This document shows positions 1 to 7,892 of a DNA stretch of 39,569 bases, one piece after another; the first letter of the stretch is position 1, and each line of letters begins with the position of its first letter. This DNA is from a virus. The DNA lies in the IMG/VR virus record IMGVR_UViG_3300043313_000716, positions 1 through 39,569 of that record, one strand, 5' to 3'. Both the position numbers and the translations under genes were made by a program. The notes beneath the pieces are model-generated. The model did not search any database, had not been told where the DNA came from, and saw only the letters and a program-made list of their open reading frames with translations.

Positions 1-352
1 AAGGTCGGGTCAACTCAGTGCGACGTGCTCTGTCGTGGAGCGATGGTCTCGTCGCGCTCGGCGCTCAGGCCCCCACCCCATGAGCAAAAAGCACGGGGGC
101 TCGGCGCGGCCTCACACCGCCGAGCGCAAAATGTGAAAAATCAACTTCAGTGGCACCAAGAGCTAAGCTCAGAGTATATGGAAGCAGAGTTCTGAGCGGC
201 CTCCTACCAAGCGCTAAGCGCCTAGAGCTATACTGGTGGCGCCCTACCTGCGAACGTTTACTCCAGGCCCCTTGGAGTTGTCCTACTAGCCTTCTACGCG
301 CCTAGCGCTGCCCTACTTGGAAGCCCAGCAGTTTTGCGCTTCGCCGCCGGTA
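1..352. other. Noncoding left end with short repeats
   Basis: No credible gene is seen before the terminase promoter. The stretch holds a 9-bp inverted repeat (GCGCTCGGC near 54-62, GCCGAGCGC near 118-126), an AGCGCT-rich segment at 210-220 and 304-309, and five copies of CCTAC or TCTAC at about 204, 242, 281, 293 and 311. One GTGGCAC operator-like site lies at 150-156. The position next to the terminase genes and the short repeats would suit a terminase recognition (pac/cos) site. That role is inference; nothing shows a cut site. Confidence 0.4.
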
Positions 353-381
353 TTGCTTTCGCCATTAGAGCGTGCTATAGT
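353..381 (+). promoter_or_regulatory. Sigma-70 promoter for the terminase/late operon with overlapping operator
   Basis: The -35 box TTGCTT (353-358) and -10 box TATAGT (376-381) are separated by exactly 17 bp. The -10 is extended by TGC directly upstream. The palindrome GTGGCAC (380-386) overlaps the end of the -10 box and the expected start site, the arrangement seen at several other promoters in this window. Transcription would begin near 387, about 35 bases before the first gene. Confidence 0.7.
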
Positions 382-421
382 GGCACCCATCCGTCCATGC
401 TTCTTGGCACTGGAACACGTC

Positions 422-775
422 ATGAAAGAAATATCATTCGAGGAAGCTCTGGACATTGCGCTGACGCAGCGGCAGATGACCCTCGCCACGGGCGGGAAGG
501 TCAGGCGGCCGACGCGGAAGGAAGTAGAGCAGACATTCCTGGAGACTTTTGAACTCGTGGGTGGGGTGCCGCGTCTCGCTGTGTGGGCCAATAATCCAGC
601 GAACTATGGGGAATTCCTCAAGCTGTATGCGAAGATGATTCCTAAGGAAGTGGCCGAGGAAGCTGGACAGACCTTCATCTACCAGAGTAATGTACCTCCG
701 AGCGCTCTCAACAAGCCAGCGCTGACCACTAAGATCGACGAGCCGGAGGTAGGAGATGATTCTGCCCCCGAGTAG
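422..775 (+). CDS. terS: Terminase small subunit
   Basis: A 117-residue acidic-tailed protein directly upstream of the large terminase. The middle carries the FELVGGVPRLAVWA...EFLKLYAKMIP pattern typical of small terminase subunits of podovirus-like phages, which recognise the packaging site and stimulate the large subunit. I chose the ATG at 422 because the predicted promoter would start transcription near 387, so longer in-frame starts (from 317) would lie upstream of the transcript. A weak GGA lies 8 bases upstream. It overlaps terL by 20 bases. The assignment rests on position and the conserved segment, not on a visible helix-turn-helix. Confidence 0.72.
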   Translation: MKEISFEEALDIALTQRQMTLATGGKVRRPTRKEVEQTFLETFELVGGVPRLAVWANNPANYGEFLKLYAKMIPKEVAEEAGQTFIYQSNVPPSALNKPALTTKIDEPEVGDDSAPE

Positions 776-2171
776 TAGCCCAGCGAACTTTAGCCTCAAC
801 CGTATCACGAACGATGTGAGAGGAGAAGGTGTACGCACCATTAAGTCGCCGTACGTCTGTCGTCATCAATTCATGGACTTTCACGCTCGGCACCAGCGCT
901 TCGCTATCCTCGTGTGCCACCGACGGATGGGCAAGACTGTGGCCTGCATCAACGATCTTGTAGATAAGGCTATCCAGTGTAACTTGATGATGCCAAGGTA
1001 CGGGTATGTAGCTCCATTCTACACGCAGGCCAAGAGCATCGCGTGGAACTACCTGAAATATTATGCTGGGCCTCTAATCGAGAAGATCATGGAGTCTGAG
1101 CTCTCCGTTATTCTGCGCAATGGGGCGTTGATCAGGCTGCACGGCGCTGACAACCCAGATTCTCTGCGGGGTGTGTACTGGGACGGTATCGTGCTTGACG
1201 AGTACGGCGACATGCAGCCTCGGCTATTCGGCGAGATTATCCTGCCAGCGTTGGCAGACCGGACAGGATGGGCTGTGTTCGTGGGGACTCCCAAGGGGCC
1301 GAATCACTTCTACGATATCTGGGAAGAGTCTGAGAACGACGAGCGGTATTTCCGCCAGATCTCGCGCGCTTCTGAGACAGGGATCTTTACGCAAGAAGAA
1401 CTCGATGGCTTTAAGGATATGCCGGGTTCTGATGAGGAATCATATGAACAAGAATTCGAGTGCGACTTCCGGGCGGCTGTTCGTGGAGCGTACTATGGGA
1501 AGATTCTCAACGACCTCGAAGCGACTGGTCACCTCAAGGCGCTCACATATGATCCGAACTTACCAGTCATTTGCGGATGGGACTTGGGTATCAGTGATGA
1601 CACGTCCATCTGGTTCTGCCAACGGCATTTCGACGGGATTGCTGTTATCGACTTCTTCACTGTCAGTGGCTACGCGATTGATGACATTGTACAGCATCTC
1701 AAGACAAAGCCGTACTCGTATGCACCTATGCTCCTCCCGCATGACGCCAACAGCAGGTCGCTCCAAACTGGTAAGACTATCCGTGAGCAACTATGGGCGC
1801 ATGGGATCCAGAGCATTATCGTGCCACAGGTAGGTCTGCAGAATGGGATTCAGGCTGTACGTAAGACTCTTCCGAAGATGTACTTTGACACGACTAACCC
1901 AGATGTGAAGATCGGAGTGAACGCCCTGCGTCTCTACCAGCGGGAATGGGACGATAAACGCAAGATCTTTAAGCAGTCTCCGCTCCACGATTGGTGCTCT
2001 AACCCTGCGGATGCCATGCGCTACTTGTCGCTCGGGCTGAACCCAGCGTATGCTAAGGCACAGGAAACCCCAATCGTCACCTCTAAGCCAGATATCAAGA
2101 GTAATGTCATGAGTCTGGAGAAACTATTTGCAGAGCGTGAAGCGCGCAATGCAGGCCCACGGAGAATATAA
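756..2171 (+). CDS. terL: Terminase large subunit (packaging ATPase and nuclease)
   Basis: A 471-residue motor protein that pumps DNA into the prohead and cuts it. The ATPase domain has a variant Walker A, CHRRMGKT (about residues 54-61), and a Walker B, GIVLDEYGDM (about 144-153), with the catalytic Glu after the Asp. The C-terminal RNase-H-fold nuclease shows the acidic clusters GWDLGISDDTS, LPHDANSR and SNPADAMRYL. Length and motif order fit the gp17-type large terminase. The ATG at 756 has a GGAGGT ribosome-binding site and the gene starts inside the end of the small-subunit gene, suggesting translational coupling. Confidence 0.95.
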   Translation: MILPPSSSPANFSLNRITNDVRGEGVRTIKSPYVCRHQFMDFHARHQRFAILVCHRRMGKTVACINDLVDKAIQCNLMMPRYGYVAPFYTQAKSIAWNYLKYYAGPLIEKIMESELSVILRNGALIRLHGADNPDSLRGVYWDGIVLDEYGDMQPRLFGEIILPALADRTGWAVFVGTPKGPNHFYDIWEESENDERYFRQISRASETGIFTQEELDGFKDMPGSDEESYEQEFECDFRAAVRGAYYGKILNDLEATGHLKALTYDPNLPVICGWDLGISDDTSIWFCQRHFDGIAVIDFFTVSGYAIDDIVQHLKTKPYSYAPMLLPHDANSRSLQTGKTIREQLWAHGIQSIIVPQVGLQNGIQAVRKTLPKMYFDTTNPDVKIGVNALRLYQREWDDKRKIFKQSPLHDWCSNPADAMRYLSLGLNPAYAKAQETPIVTSKPDIKSNVMSLEKLFAEREARNAGPRRI

Positions 2172-2172
2172 G

Positions 2173-4179
2173 ATGGCTGCCAAGATGTCCGGCAATAAGT
2201 GGGACGCGCGCATCACAAAGGCCGAGAAGTCTATGGACATCTGGCATAATCACGCAGAGAATGTCTATAAGCGCTATGAGGATAAGCGTGAGGGGGCAGA
2301 GAGCAATGGGGCTATTAAGCGTTGCAATTTGTTCTACGCCAACGTCAATACTTTGAAGGAATCTCTGTTTAATAGTCTGCCAAAGGCTGACGTACAGAAG
2401 ATCCACAAAGGTTCTTACAACGATAACATTTCCAGAGTTGCCAGTATGGTGACAGCAAGGGTCTTAGATTATGAAACTATGTGTGCGCCGGACTTTCGTG
2501 AGGCGATTGATCTCAGCATATTGGACCGACTCGTGCCCGGTCTCGGTCAGGTGTGGTGCAGTTTCGACGTTGAAGAAGGTGCCGATGGCCAACCAATCCA
2601 GGGCACAGAGTATATCAAGGTAGAGAACGTAAACTGGAGGGATTTCGGCTGGGAACCAGCCAAGCGCTGGTCTAAGGTAGGCTACGTCTGGCGCAAACTG
2701 CATCTCAGCAAGGAAGATTTTACCGAGCGCTTCGGAGAAGAGATGCTGGCCAAGGTCGGAGCGCCTAGCGCTGAGCGCAATGACTACGATATGCAGGACG
2801 TAGATAAGAACAAGATCTGCGTCTATGAGATTTGGGACAAGGAAACTAAGACGGTTCTCTTCCGCTACAAGGGCATAGAAGAGAATTTGCTGGAAATGGA
2901 CGATCCTCTACAGCTGAAAGGATTCTTCCCTTGCCCACGCCCGCTGATCGCCAACCCAACTACTAACAAATTCATCCCGATCACTGATTATCACTTGGCC
3001 CAGGACCAGTATAATCAGCTCGACGTGCTCTACGCTCGCATCAGTCTGATCATTGACGCGCTCAAAGTGGCCGGTATCTATGCCAGTGATCAAGGTTCAA
3101 GCATTGGTCGTATGTTGCAGGAAGGCGAGAATAAGCTGGTGCCAGTGGATAACTGGGCCATGCTCAAGGAACAGGGGGGCTTAGCAGGTTTAATTGAGTG
3201 GTATCCTGTACAGAACGTCATTCAAGTGCTTGAGAAGCTCCAGCAGCAGTTTGAGGCCATTAAAGGACTCCTTGCTGAGGTCTCAGGCATGTCTGACATC
3301 GTACGGGGGGATAGTAACCAGTACGAGACGGCTAAGGCCCAGCAAATAAAGGCGCAATTTGCCAGCGTGCGCATGAATGGATACCAAAGGGACGTCGCTG
3401 TATTCGTCAGAGACACGATGCGTATCATGGCGGACTTGGCGTTCGGTCTATACAGTGACAAAAAGCTTCTGGAGATCATTGGAGATATTGACGAGCCAGA
3501 TCAACAGTACATCCCTCAGGTTGCTCAGATCCTGCGCAGTGACCAGAGGACCAAATACAAGATCGACATTCAGGCCGATAGTCTGACTCAGGCTGACTGG
3601 GCCCTTGAGAAAGGTCAGAAACAGGAATTGGTACAGACTTTAGGGGCCATGATCGGTCAAACTATGCAGATGGTAGAGCAAGTGCCGCAAATGGCCATGC
3701 TCGCCGTACAATTGATTAAATTCTCTGTGTCTGGCTATCGAGGAGCTAGTGAACTTGAGGGGTGGATTGACCAACAACTGGATGCCATGGCAAAAGAGGC
3801 GCAGCAAAAGGTCAATAATCCGCAACCCCCTCAGCCAAGCCCTGAAGAGCAAAAAGCTCAGGGTGAAATGCAGAAATTGCAGATGGAGGCGCAGATCAGC
3901 CAGCAGGAAGCCCAGCAATCAGCGCAACTTGAGCAGCAGAAGATGGAATTTGAGCAACAACGGCAGCAAGCTGAATTAACTCATCAACAGCAGATGAATG
4001 CCATGGAGCTTCAGATGAAGCAGATGGAGCTGAATCTGAAGCAGCAAGAAGCGGCGATGAAGGTAAGAGCTACTGCTGTGACAAATCAGCAGAGTTTAGA
4101 GCATACTCAGGCTAAAGGAGAACTTGCCCTGAAGCAGCAAGCCGAAAAACCTAAGACTCCCCCTAAAGGTGCGAAGTAA
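2173..4179 (+). CDS. Portal protein (head-tail connector)
   Basis: A 668-residue protein in the expected place after terL. The body resembles large podovirus-type portals, which form the dodecameric ring at one capsid vertex and receive the terminase. The last 120 residues or so are a Gln-rich, strongly coiled-coil tail (repeats of QQ, EQQ and MEL) ending in Lys/Pro-rich sequence; a long C-terminal helical barrel is known in some podovirus portals. The start at 2173 (MAAKM) is preferred because GGAG lies 9 bases upstream and it begins just after the terL stop, whereas the longer frame from 2128 lies inside terL. Confidence 0.88.
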   Translation: MAAKMSGNKWDARITKAEKSMDIWHNHAENVYKRYEDKREGAESNGAIKRCNLFYANVNTLKESLFNSLPKADVQKIHKGSYNDNISRVASMVTARVLDYETMCAPDFREAIDLSILDRLVPGLGQVWCSFDVEEGADGQPIQGTEYIKVENVNWRDFGWEPAKRWSKVGYVWRKLHLSKEDFTERFGEEMLAKVGAPSAERNDYDMQDVDKNKICVYEIWDKETKTVLFRYKGIEENLLEMDDPLQLKGFFPCPRPLIANPTTNKFIPITDYHLAQDQYNQLDVLYARISLIIDALKVAGIYASDQGSSIGRMLQEGENKLVPVDNWAMLKEQGGLAGLIEWYPVQNVIQVLEKLQQQFEAIKGLLAEVSGMSDIVRGDSNQYETAKAQQIKAQFASVRMNGYQRDVAVFVRDTMRIMADLAFGLYSDKKLLEIIGDIDEPDQQYIPQVAQILRSDQRTKYKIDIQADSLTQADWALEKGQKQELVQTLGAMIGQTMQMVEQVPQMAMLAVQLIKFSVSGYRGASELEGWIDQQLDAMAKEAQQKVNNPQPPQPSPEEQKAQGEMQKLQMEAQISQQEAQQSAQLEQQKMEFEQQRQQAELTHQQQMNAMELQMKQMELNLKQQEAAMKVRATAVTNQQSLEHTQAKGELALKQQAEKPKTPPKGAK

Positions 4180-4583
4180 TGGCAAGGTATGACGCGCAGT
4201 GCAATCAGTGTGAGGCCCAGTTCGAGTTCATAGCCAGTGTGGCTGCCTACAGGGACGTCCCACCGTGCCCGCTATGTAATAGCACGGCTAGGCGTGTTAT
4301 GCTAAGCGCGCCACGAGGGTTTGTGAAGGGCAAATTTGATGCCTTTGTGTCTCCAGTAGACTTCTCTGTAATCTCCACAGAACGAGATCTTGCTGAGCAT
4401 AATAAACGCAACGGCGTAGTGAATATCCAGGAAGGATATTCTGAGGAGAAGGTGCTCAAAGGTGATTTTGGGCAGAAGAAAGAAGAAAATAATGTCAAGG
4501 AAGTCGCTGACGACGTTCAGCAGGCTATCCATGACGTAACTCATGGCTACGTCCCCACTATAGGTGTGCAAGAAGATGACTGA
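4179..4583 (+). CDS. FmdB-type zinc-ribbon protein
   Basis: A 134-residue protein with an N-terminal ribbon: CNQC near residues 8-11 and CPLC near 30-33, with the spacing of the FmdB/CxxC-CxxC regulatory-type zinc ribbon. The remainder is acidic and Lys-rich with no recognised domain. The start codon shares its A with the portal stop (TAATG), so translation is coupled, and the gene also overlaps the scaffold gene. Zinc-ribbon genes between portal and scaffold occur in other podovirus-like phages. A role in assembly or in binding nucleic acid is possible but not shown. Confidence 0.65.
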   Translation: MARYDAQCNQCEAQFEFIASVAAYRDVPPCPLCNSTARRVMLSAPRGFVKGKFDAFVSPVDFSVISTERDLAEHNKRNGVVNIQEGYSEEKVLKGDFGQKKEENNVKEVADDVQQAIHDVTHGYVPTIGVQEDD

Positions 4584-5631
4584 GACTACTCTGCAGGAAG
4601 ACATGGCAGCCGCCATCAGTGAACTTGAGGCCAAAGGGGATTCTACGGCCACTGAGTCCATTGATAAGGTAGAGCCAACGTCGCAGGAACGCGACGAGAC
4701 TGGCAAATTCAAATCTAAGGAAGAGAAAGAAGAAGTCAAGGATGAGATAAAAGAGCCTGAGGCAAAAGAGCCGGAAGCTAAGGAGCCTGAGTCTAAGCAA
4801 GAACCTCTAGGAGGAGATCCGGATAAACAGATCCTCTCGCAGGATAAGGCCCCATCCAGCTGGACTCCAAAAGCTCGTGAGTCATGGGCAGCCCTGCCAG
4901 AGAATGTCCGCCAAGAGGTACTTCGTCGGGAAGAAGACTCTATTAAGGGCATCAGACAGCTACAGGACCAAACTGCGCCCTACATGCAGTTTGCGCAAAC
5001 CCTGGAGCCCTTCATTAAAGAGGCCTTCGAAAATAAAGCGGACCCAGGACAATACATCGGCAATGTTATGCAGGCCGAGCGTCGTCTGCGCACAGGCACT
5101 GCCGAAGAAAGATTTAGTTCGCTTGTTGAAATTGCAGAAGGATACGGGATTCCGTTACGCAAGATTATTAACGACGCGGTCGGCCAGGAGATTATTCCTC
5201 ACCCGTCCATGAATCAGAATAAGCAGCAGATCCCAGCGGAAGTCCAGCGCGAATTGGAAGAGGCCCGCCAGTTCCGCCAGACTTATCAGTCTAGCCAGCA
5301 AGAGACTAATGCTAAGCTGATTGACGACTTCAGGAAAGACAAAGAGTTCTTTGAAGACGTCAGAGAGGATATGGCGGTCCTCATGGAAGCTGGTAGGGCC
5401 ACGACCCTAGATGATGCGTATACTAAGGCATGCCGCATGAACCCTGCGGTATGGGATGTCATTGCAGAGCGGGAATCTAAGCCAGCTCTGTCAGATAAGC
5501 AGAAAGCAGCGGCCAAACTCAAAGGCACTTCTTCAAACTCTGCCGAAACTGTCAACACCGACTTCGATGACGATGATGACACTGAGACCACTATTCGCAA
5601 GGCTATGGCGCAGTCGGCCGGGCGAATCTAA
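4576..5631 (+). CDS. Scaffolding protein
   Basis: A 351-residue, highly charged, mostly helical protein. The N-terminal third is rich in Glu, Lys and Pro (repeats of EPEAKE), the middle is Gln-rich, and the C-terminus contains a run of five Asp followed by a basic end. Composition, length and position upstream of the capsid gene fit a capsid assembly scaffold, which is lost or cleaved before packaging. The ATG at 4576 has AGGTG about 8 bases upstream and overlaps the previous gene by 8 bases. Confidence 0.78.
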   Translation: MTETTLQEDMAAAISELEAKGDSTATESIDKVEPTSQERDETGKFKSKEEKEEVKDEIKEPEAKEPEAKEPESKQEPLGGDPDKQILSQDKAPSSWTPKARESWAALPENVRQEVLRREEDSIKGIRQLQDQTAPYMQFAQTLEPFIKEAFENKADPGQYIGNVMQAERRLRTGTAEERFSSLVEIAEGYGIPLRKIINDAVGQEIIPHPSMNQNKQQIPAEVQRELEEARQFRQTYQSSQQETNAKLIDDFRKDKEFFEDVREDMAVLMEAGRATTLDDAYTKACRMNPAVWDVIAERESKPALSDKQKAAAKLKGTSSNSAETVNTDFDDDDDTETTIRKAMAQSAGRI

Positions 5632-5653
5632 CTGACAGAGGGAGGGCTTGCTC

Positions 5654-5953
5654 ATGGCGGCCGAAGGGTTAGAGGAAGTATTTTCAAGACTAGGTCGCCT
5701 TGAGCAAGATATGCATACGCTCAAATATAGAGCTGATGAGTTGGCCGAACACAATCTTCCAATACGAGTTGCTAACTTAGAGCCAGTCGTGAAGAGTGTC
5801 AGCTCCGATGTTGCAAAGATAGAGATCAGTACTGAGAAACTAGCTTCTGCTGTGGATAGCATGAAGAGCTGGGGGGTAGGATTCGCAGCAGCCCTTAGCT
5901 TCGTGCTTGTTTTGATCACTCTAGTCCCTATGCTGAGGGAGATCTTTAAATGA
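5654..5953 (+). CDS. XhlA-like membrane-anchored lysis protein
   Basis: A 99-residue protein with an N-terminal coiled-coil region (about 1-70) and one strong C-terminal membrane segment (about 74-95: GVGFAAALSFVLVLITLVPM). This layout is that of XhlA-type holin-associated proteins. It lies immediately before the endolysin and overlaps it by 4 bases. The ATG at 5654 follows a GAGGGAGGG ribosome-binding site; a TTG six bases upstream is less likely. It could instead be an inner-membrane spanin-like protein, but no outer-membrane partner is nested here. Confidence 0.55.
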   Translation: MAAEGLEEVFSRLGRLEQDMHTLKYRADELAEHNLPIRVANLEPVVKSVSSDVAKIEISTEKLASAVDSMKSWGVGFAAALSFVLVLITLVPMLREIFK

Positions 5954-6498
5954 AGACCGTTGATGATATCCTTAATGGAATCCTCGAAGTAGAGGGAGAA
6001 GCCTACACGGATGATCCGGCTGACAATGGAGGTCCGACTAAGTGGGGCTGGACTAAGAAAGCTTTGAGGGATATGGGGTGGTTTGGGGATGTTAGGAGTC
6101 TAGATAGGCAGACAGCCTTTGATCTCTACTATCGTAGATTCGTGACCAATTCAGGTTTTGAACCCATTGCAGCTCTTAGCAATAAGATTATGGCAGAGTT
6201 GGTTGATACAGCAGTCAATATGGGAGAGTCCTGGGCTGGCAACTTCCTGCAGACCAGCCTTAACGCCCTAAATAACGAACAGAAGATCTACCCTGATATA
6301 GTAGTAGATGGCAAGGTGGGCCCCAACACTATCAAAGTTCTGAAGAAATACCTGGACTATAGAGGTGATGGTGGAGAAGTCGTTATGCTGCGAGCCCTCA
6401 ACTGCCTACAGGGAGCTAGGTATCTATCTATAGCCGAGACCTCACCGAAGAACGAGCGCTTTGTCTACGGGTGGCTGGATAATAGGGTGGCAGTATGA
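5950..6498 (+). CDS. Endolysin, glycoside hydrolase 108 N-acetylmuramidase
   Basis: A 182-residue cell-wall hydrolase. The N-terminus has the GH108 catalytic region, with Glu15 in an EGEAY variant of the usual EGGY motif, followed by DDPADNGGPTKWGWT. The C-terminal half fits the peptidoglycan-binding domain normally found with GH108 (DGKVGPNTIKVL). Length is normal for the family. There is no signal peptide or membrane anchor, so release through a holin is expected. ATGA overlap with the upstream lysis gene. Confidence 0.87.
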   Translation: MKTVDDILNGILEVEGEAYTDDPADNGGPTKWGWTKKALRDMGWFGDVRSLDRQTAFDLYYRRFVTNSGFEPIAALSNKIMAELVDTAVNMGESWAGNFLQTSLNALNNEQKIYPDIVVDGKVGPNTIKVLKKYLDYRGDGGEVVMLRALNCLQGARYLSIAETSPKNERFVYGWLDNRVAV

Positions 6499-6752
6499 AT
6501 GATTCCCTTAATCGGTGGCTCACTAACCGTGGGTTCACTGGAAACTTAGCTGACAAGACTAAGCAATATCTAATGACAGTCGTTCCCGGATCCACTGGAT
6601 CGGAAACAGTAAATGATCTTTGGGTAAGCTGGGCCGCATTGAATGGGCTGGGCGGAGCAGAAATGCAAAGAATACAAAGGAGCTGGGCGATCCTACAGGG
6701 CTCGAACGGATCCCAAACTTGGAATGATGCCATGAGCACCCTTCCACCATAG
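6495..6752 (+). CDS. Small protein of unknown function after the endolysin
   Basis: An 85-residue protein whose start overlaps the endolysin stop by 4 bases. It is rich in Trp, Asn, Ser and Gly and has no membrane segment or recognised motif. Its place between endolysin and holin suggests a lysis or virion role, but nothing in the sequence decides this. It may be a small structural protein, since the next gene also looks structural. Confidence 0.55.
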   Translation: MNDSLNRWLTNRGFTGNLADKTKQYLMTVVPGSTGSETVNDLWVSWAALNGLGGAEMQRIQRSWAILQGSNGSQTWNDAMSTLPP

Positions 6753-6761
6753 GAGAATATC

Positions 6762-7337
6762 GTGGCCTCAGAAGTCTTTCCAAATGTGCCGAACGGGCTA
6801 TTCTCAGGTACGAGAGCCATTACCTCACAGAATTATACCGAGGCTAATGTCAAAAATGGATTGCAGTTTGAGGCCGCGTCTGCCATAACAAGCCTCGCCG
6901 TCGCGGGGTTTCTTGATGTTATATTCATTACTGGCAGCAAGCCAGTCATAGTCAAGGGGCGTAATATAAAGTTCAATGGTCTACTATTATCCGTAAGGGT
7001 ATATAGGGCCCCCACCTATACTGGCGGAACCCCCCTAAGCGCGTTTAATCTAAATGATATTGCCCCGATCGCCTCTACAGTCACTATTCTCGGGGGCGCT
7101 GTAGTCACTAATGTCGGCACCGAGTTCGGGGCGCCGACGTTTGAGATTGGCTCTAGTGGCGGTAAGGATGCTCCAGCCTCTACCTATTCTGTATCGGGCA
7201 TTGAGCGAATACTCCGCCCCAATACCACTTATCTACAAAGAACCCTTAATATTGATGTGGCGGTACAAAGTGTATGCAGCGCGCTCACTTGGTACGAGGG
7301 GCCGACAGATCTTCCAATCACTGGACCATTGCCATGA
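6762..7337 (+). CDS. Putative virion structural protein
   Basis: A 191-residue beta-rich protein without Cys until the C-terminus, rich in Gly, Thr, Val and Ile, as expected of a capsid-accessory or minor tail protein. It starts with GTG at 6762, supported by AGGAGA 6 bases upstream. It ends in a 4-base overlap with the holin-like gene. No family is recognised with confidence; the structural role is inferred from composition and context. Confidence 0.5.
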   Translation: MASEVFPNVPNGLFSGTRAITSQNYTEANVKNGLQFEAASAITSLAVAGFLDVIFITGSKPVIVKGRNIKFNGLLLSVRVYRAPTYTGGTPLSAFNLNDIAPIASTVTILGGAVVTNVGTEFGAPTFEIGSSGGKDAPASTYSVSGIERILRPNTTYLQRTLNIDVAVQSVCSALTWYEGPTDLPITGPLP

Positions 7338-7753
7338 ATCCTCTTCTACTTAGTAGCATCTTTTCTATGGGGCAAGGTCTCATAGATAAACTGTTCCCCG
7401 ATCCAGTAGATAAACTGAAGGCACAGACTGAACTGGCCCAGATGCAGCAGAGCGGGGAGCTCCAGGCGCTGACTGTGCAGATGTCGGCCATTATTGCTGA
7501 GGCGCAGAGCCCGGATCCGTGGACTAGTCGCGCACGCCCCATGTTCATGTATGTATTCTATACCATCATCCTCTTCATGACGATGGTAGGGCCAATGCTG
7601 GGCATCTTCTTTCCTGATAAGATGGATCTATTCTTCAGTAACGTCAGCAAAGGATTTGCCGCCATCCCAGAAGATCTGTGGTGGACCTTCTCCGCTGGCT
7701 ATCTCGGGTATGCTGGCTTGCGTACTGTAGAGAAGAATCGCGGCACAGCATAA
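7334..7753 (+). CDS. Holin of the three-TM / gene-transfer-agent-release type
   Basis: A 139-residue membrane protein. After a charged N-terminal helix (LIDKLFPDPVDKLKAQTELAQ) and the SRARPMFMYVFY segment there is a strong membrane span near 75-97 and a second hydrophobic region near 112-128 (WWTFSAGYLGYAGLRTVEK). The order 'PDPWTSRARP' plus hydrophobic segments is that of the holin_3TMs family, which forms membrane lesions for endolysin release. The ATG at 7334 overlaps the previous stop. With the XhlA-like gene at 5654 it makes two candidate membrane lysis proteins in one cassette. Confidence 0.7.
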   Translation: MNPLLLSSIFSMGQGLIDKLFPDPVDKLKAQTELAQMQQSGELQALTVQMSAIIAEAQSPDPWTSRARPMFMYVFYTIILFMTMVGPMLGIFFPDKMDLFFSNVSKGFAAIPEDLWWTFSAGYLGYAGLRTVEKNRGTA

Positions 7754-7759
7754 ATAAAT

Positions 7760-7788
7760 TTGCATCAATGCATGAACAGTGGTACTAT
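7760..7788 (+). promoter_or_regulatory. Sigma-70-like promoter before the major capsid gene
   Basis: TTGCAT (7760-7765) and TACTAT (7783-7788) are separated by 17 bp. The sequence GTGGTAC at 7779-7785 is one mismatch from the GTGGCAC operator found at other promoters and sits across the spacer/-10 boundary as in those. It would give an extra transcript for the highly expressed capsid genes. A lone TATAAT at 7868-7873 has no good -35 box. Confidence 0.5.
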
Positions 7789-7834
7789 ACCAGCTAACAG
7801 TCCCTCGGACCTAAGCTAACCTTAGATCCTGCGA

Positions 7835-7889
7835 GCTCACCTCGTACGAGACCAAGCAATCCTGAGGTATAATTCTTTCCGAGGTGAGC
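7835..7889 (+). promoter_or_regulatory. Inverted repeat that can hide the capsid ribosome-binding site
   Basis: GCTCACCTCG (7835-7844) is the exact reverse complement of CGAGGTGAGC (7880-7889), and the second arm contains the GAGGTGA ribosome-binding site of the capsid gene. In RNA this would be a 10-bp stem with a 35-base loop. A second self-complementary element, CTCGTACGAG (7841-7850), overlaps the first arm and could compete. Control of capsid translation is an inference. Confidence 0.5.
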
Positions 7890-7892
7890 CAA

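Noticed and set aside
317-421. Longer version of the small terminase starting at 317
   Set aside because: It would begin upstream of the predicted transcription start near 387 and the extra residues do not resemble the family. The ATG at 422 is preferred.
4302-4952. Minus-strand Ser-rich open frame over the scaffold gene
   Set aside because: It is the antisense of the Glu/Lys/Asp-rich scaffold and zinc-ribbon genes, low in complexity and not connected to other minus-strand genes.
7866-7873. Promoter at TATAAT (7868-7873) close to the capsid start
   Set aside because: No -35 box at 16-18 bp and no extended -10; the 7760-7788 pair is better placed.
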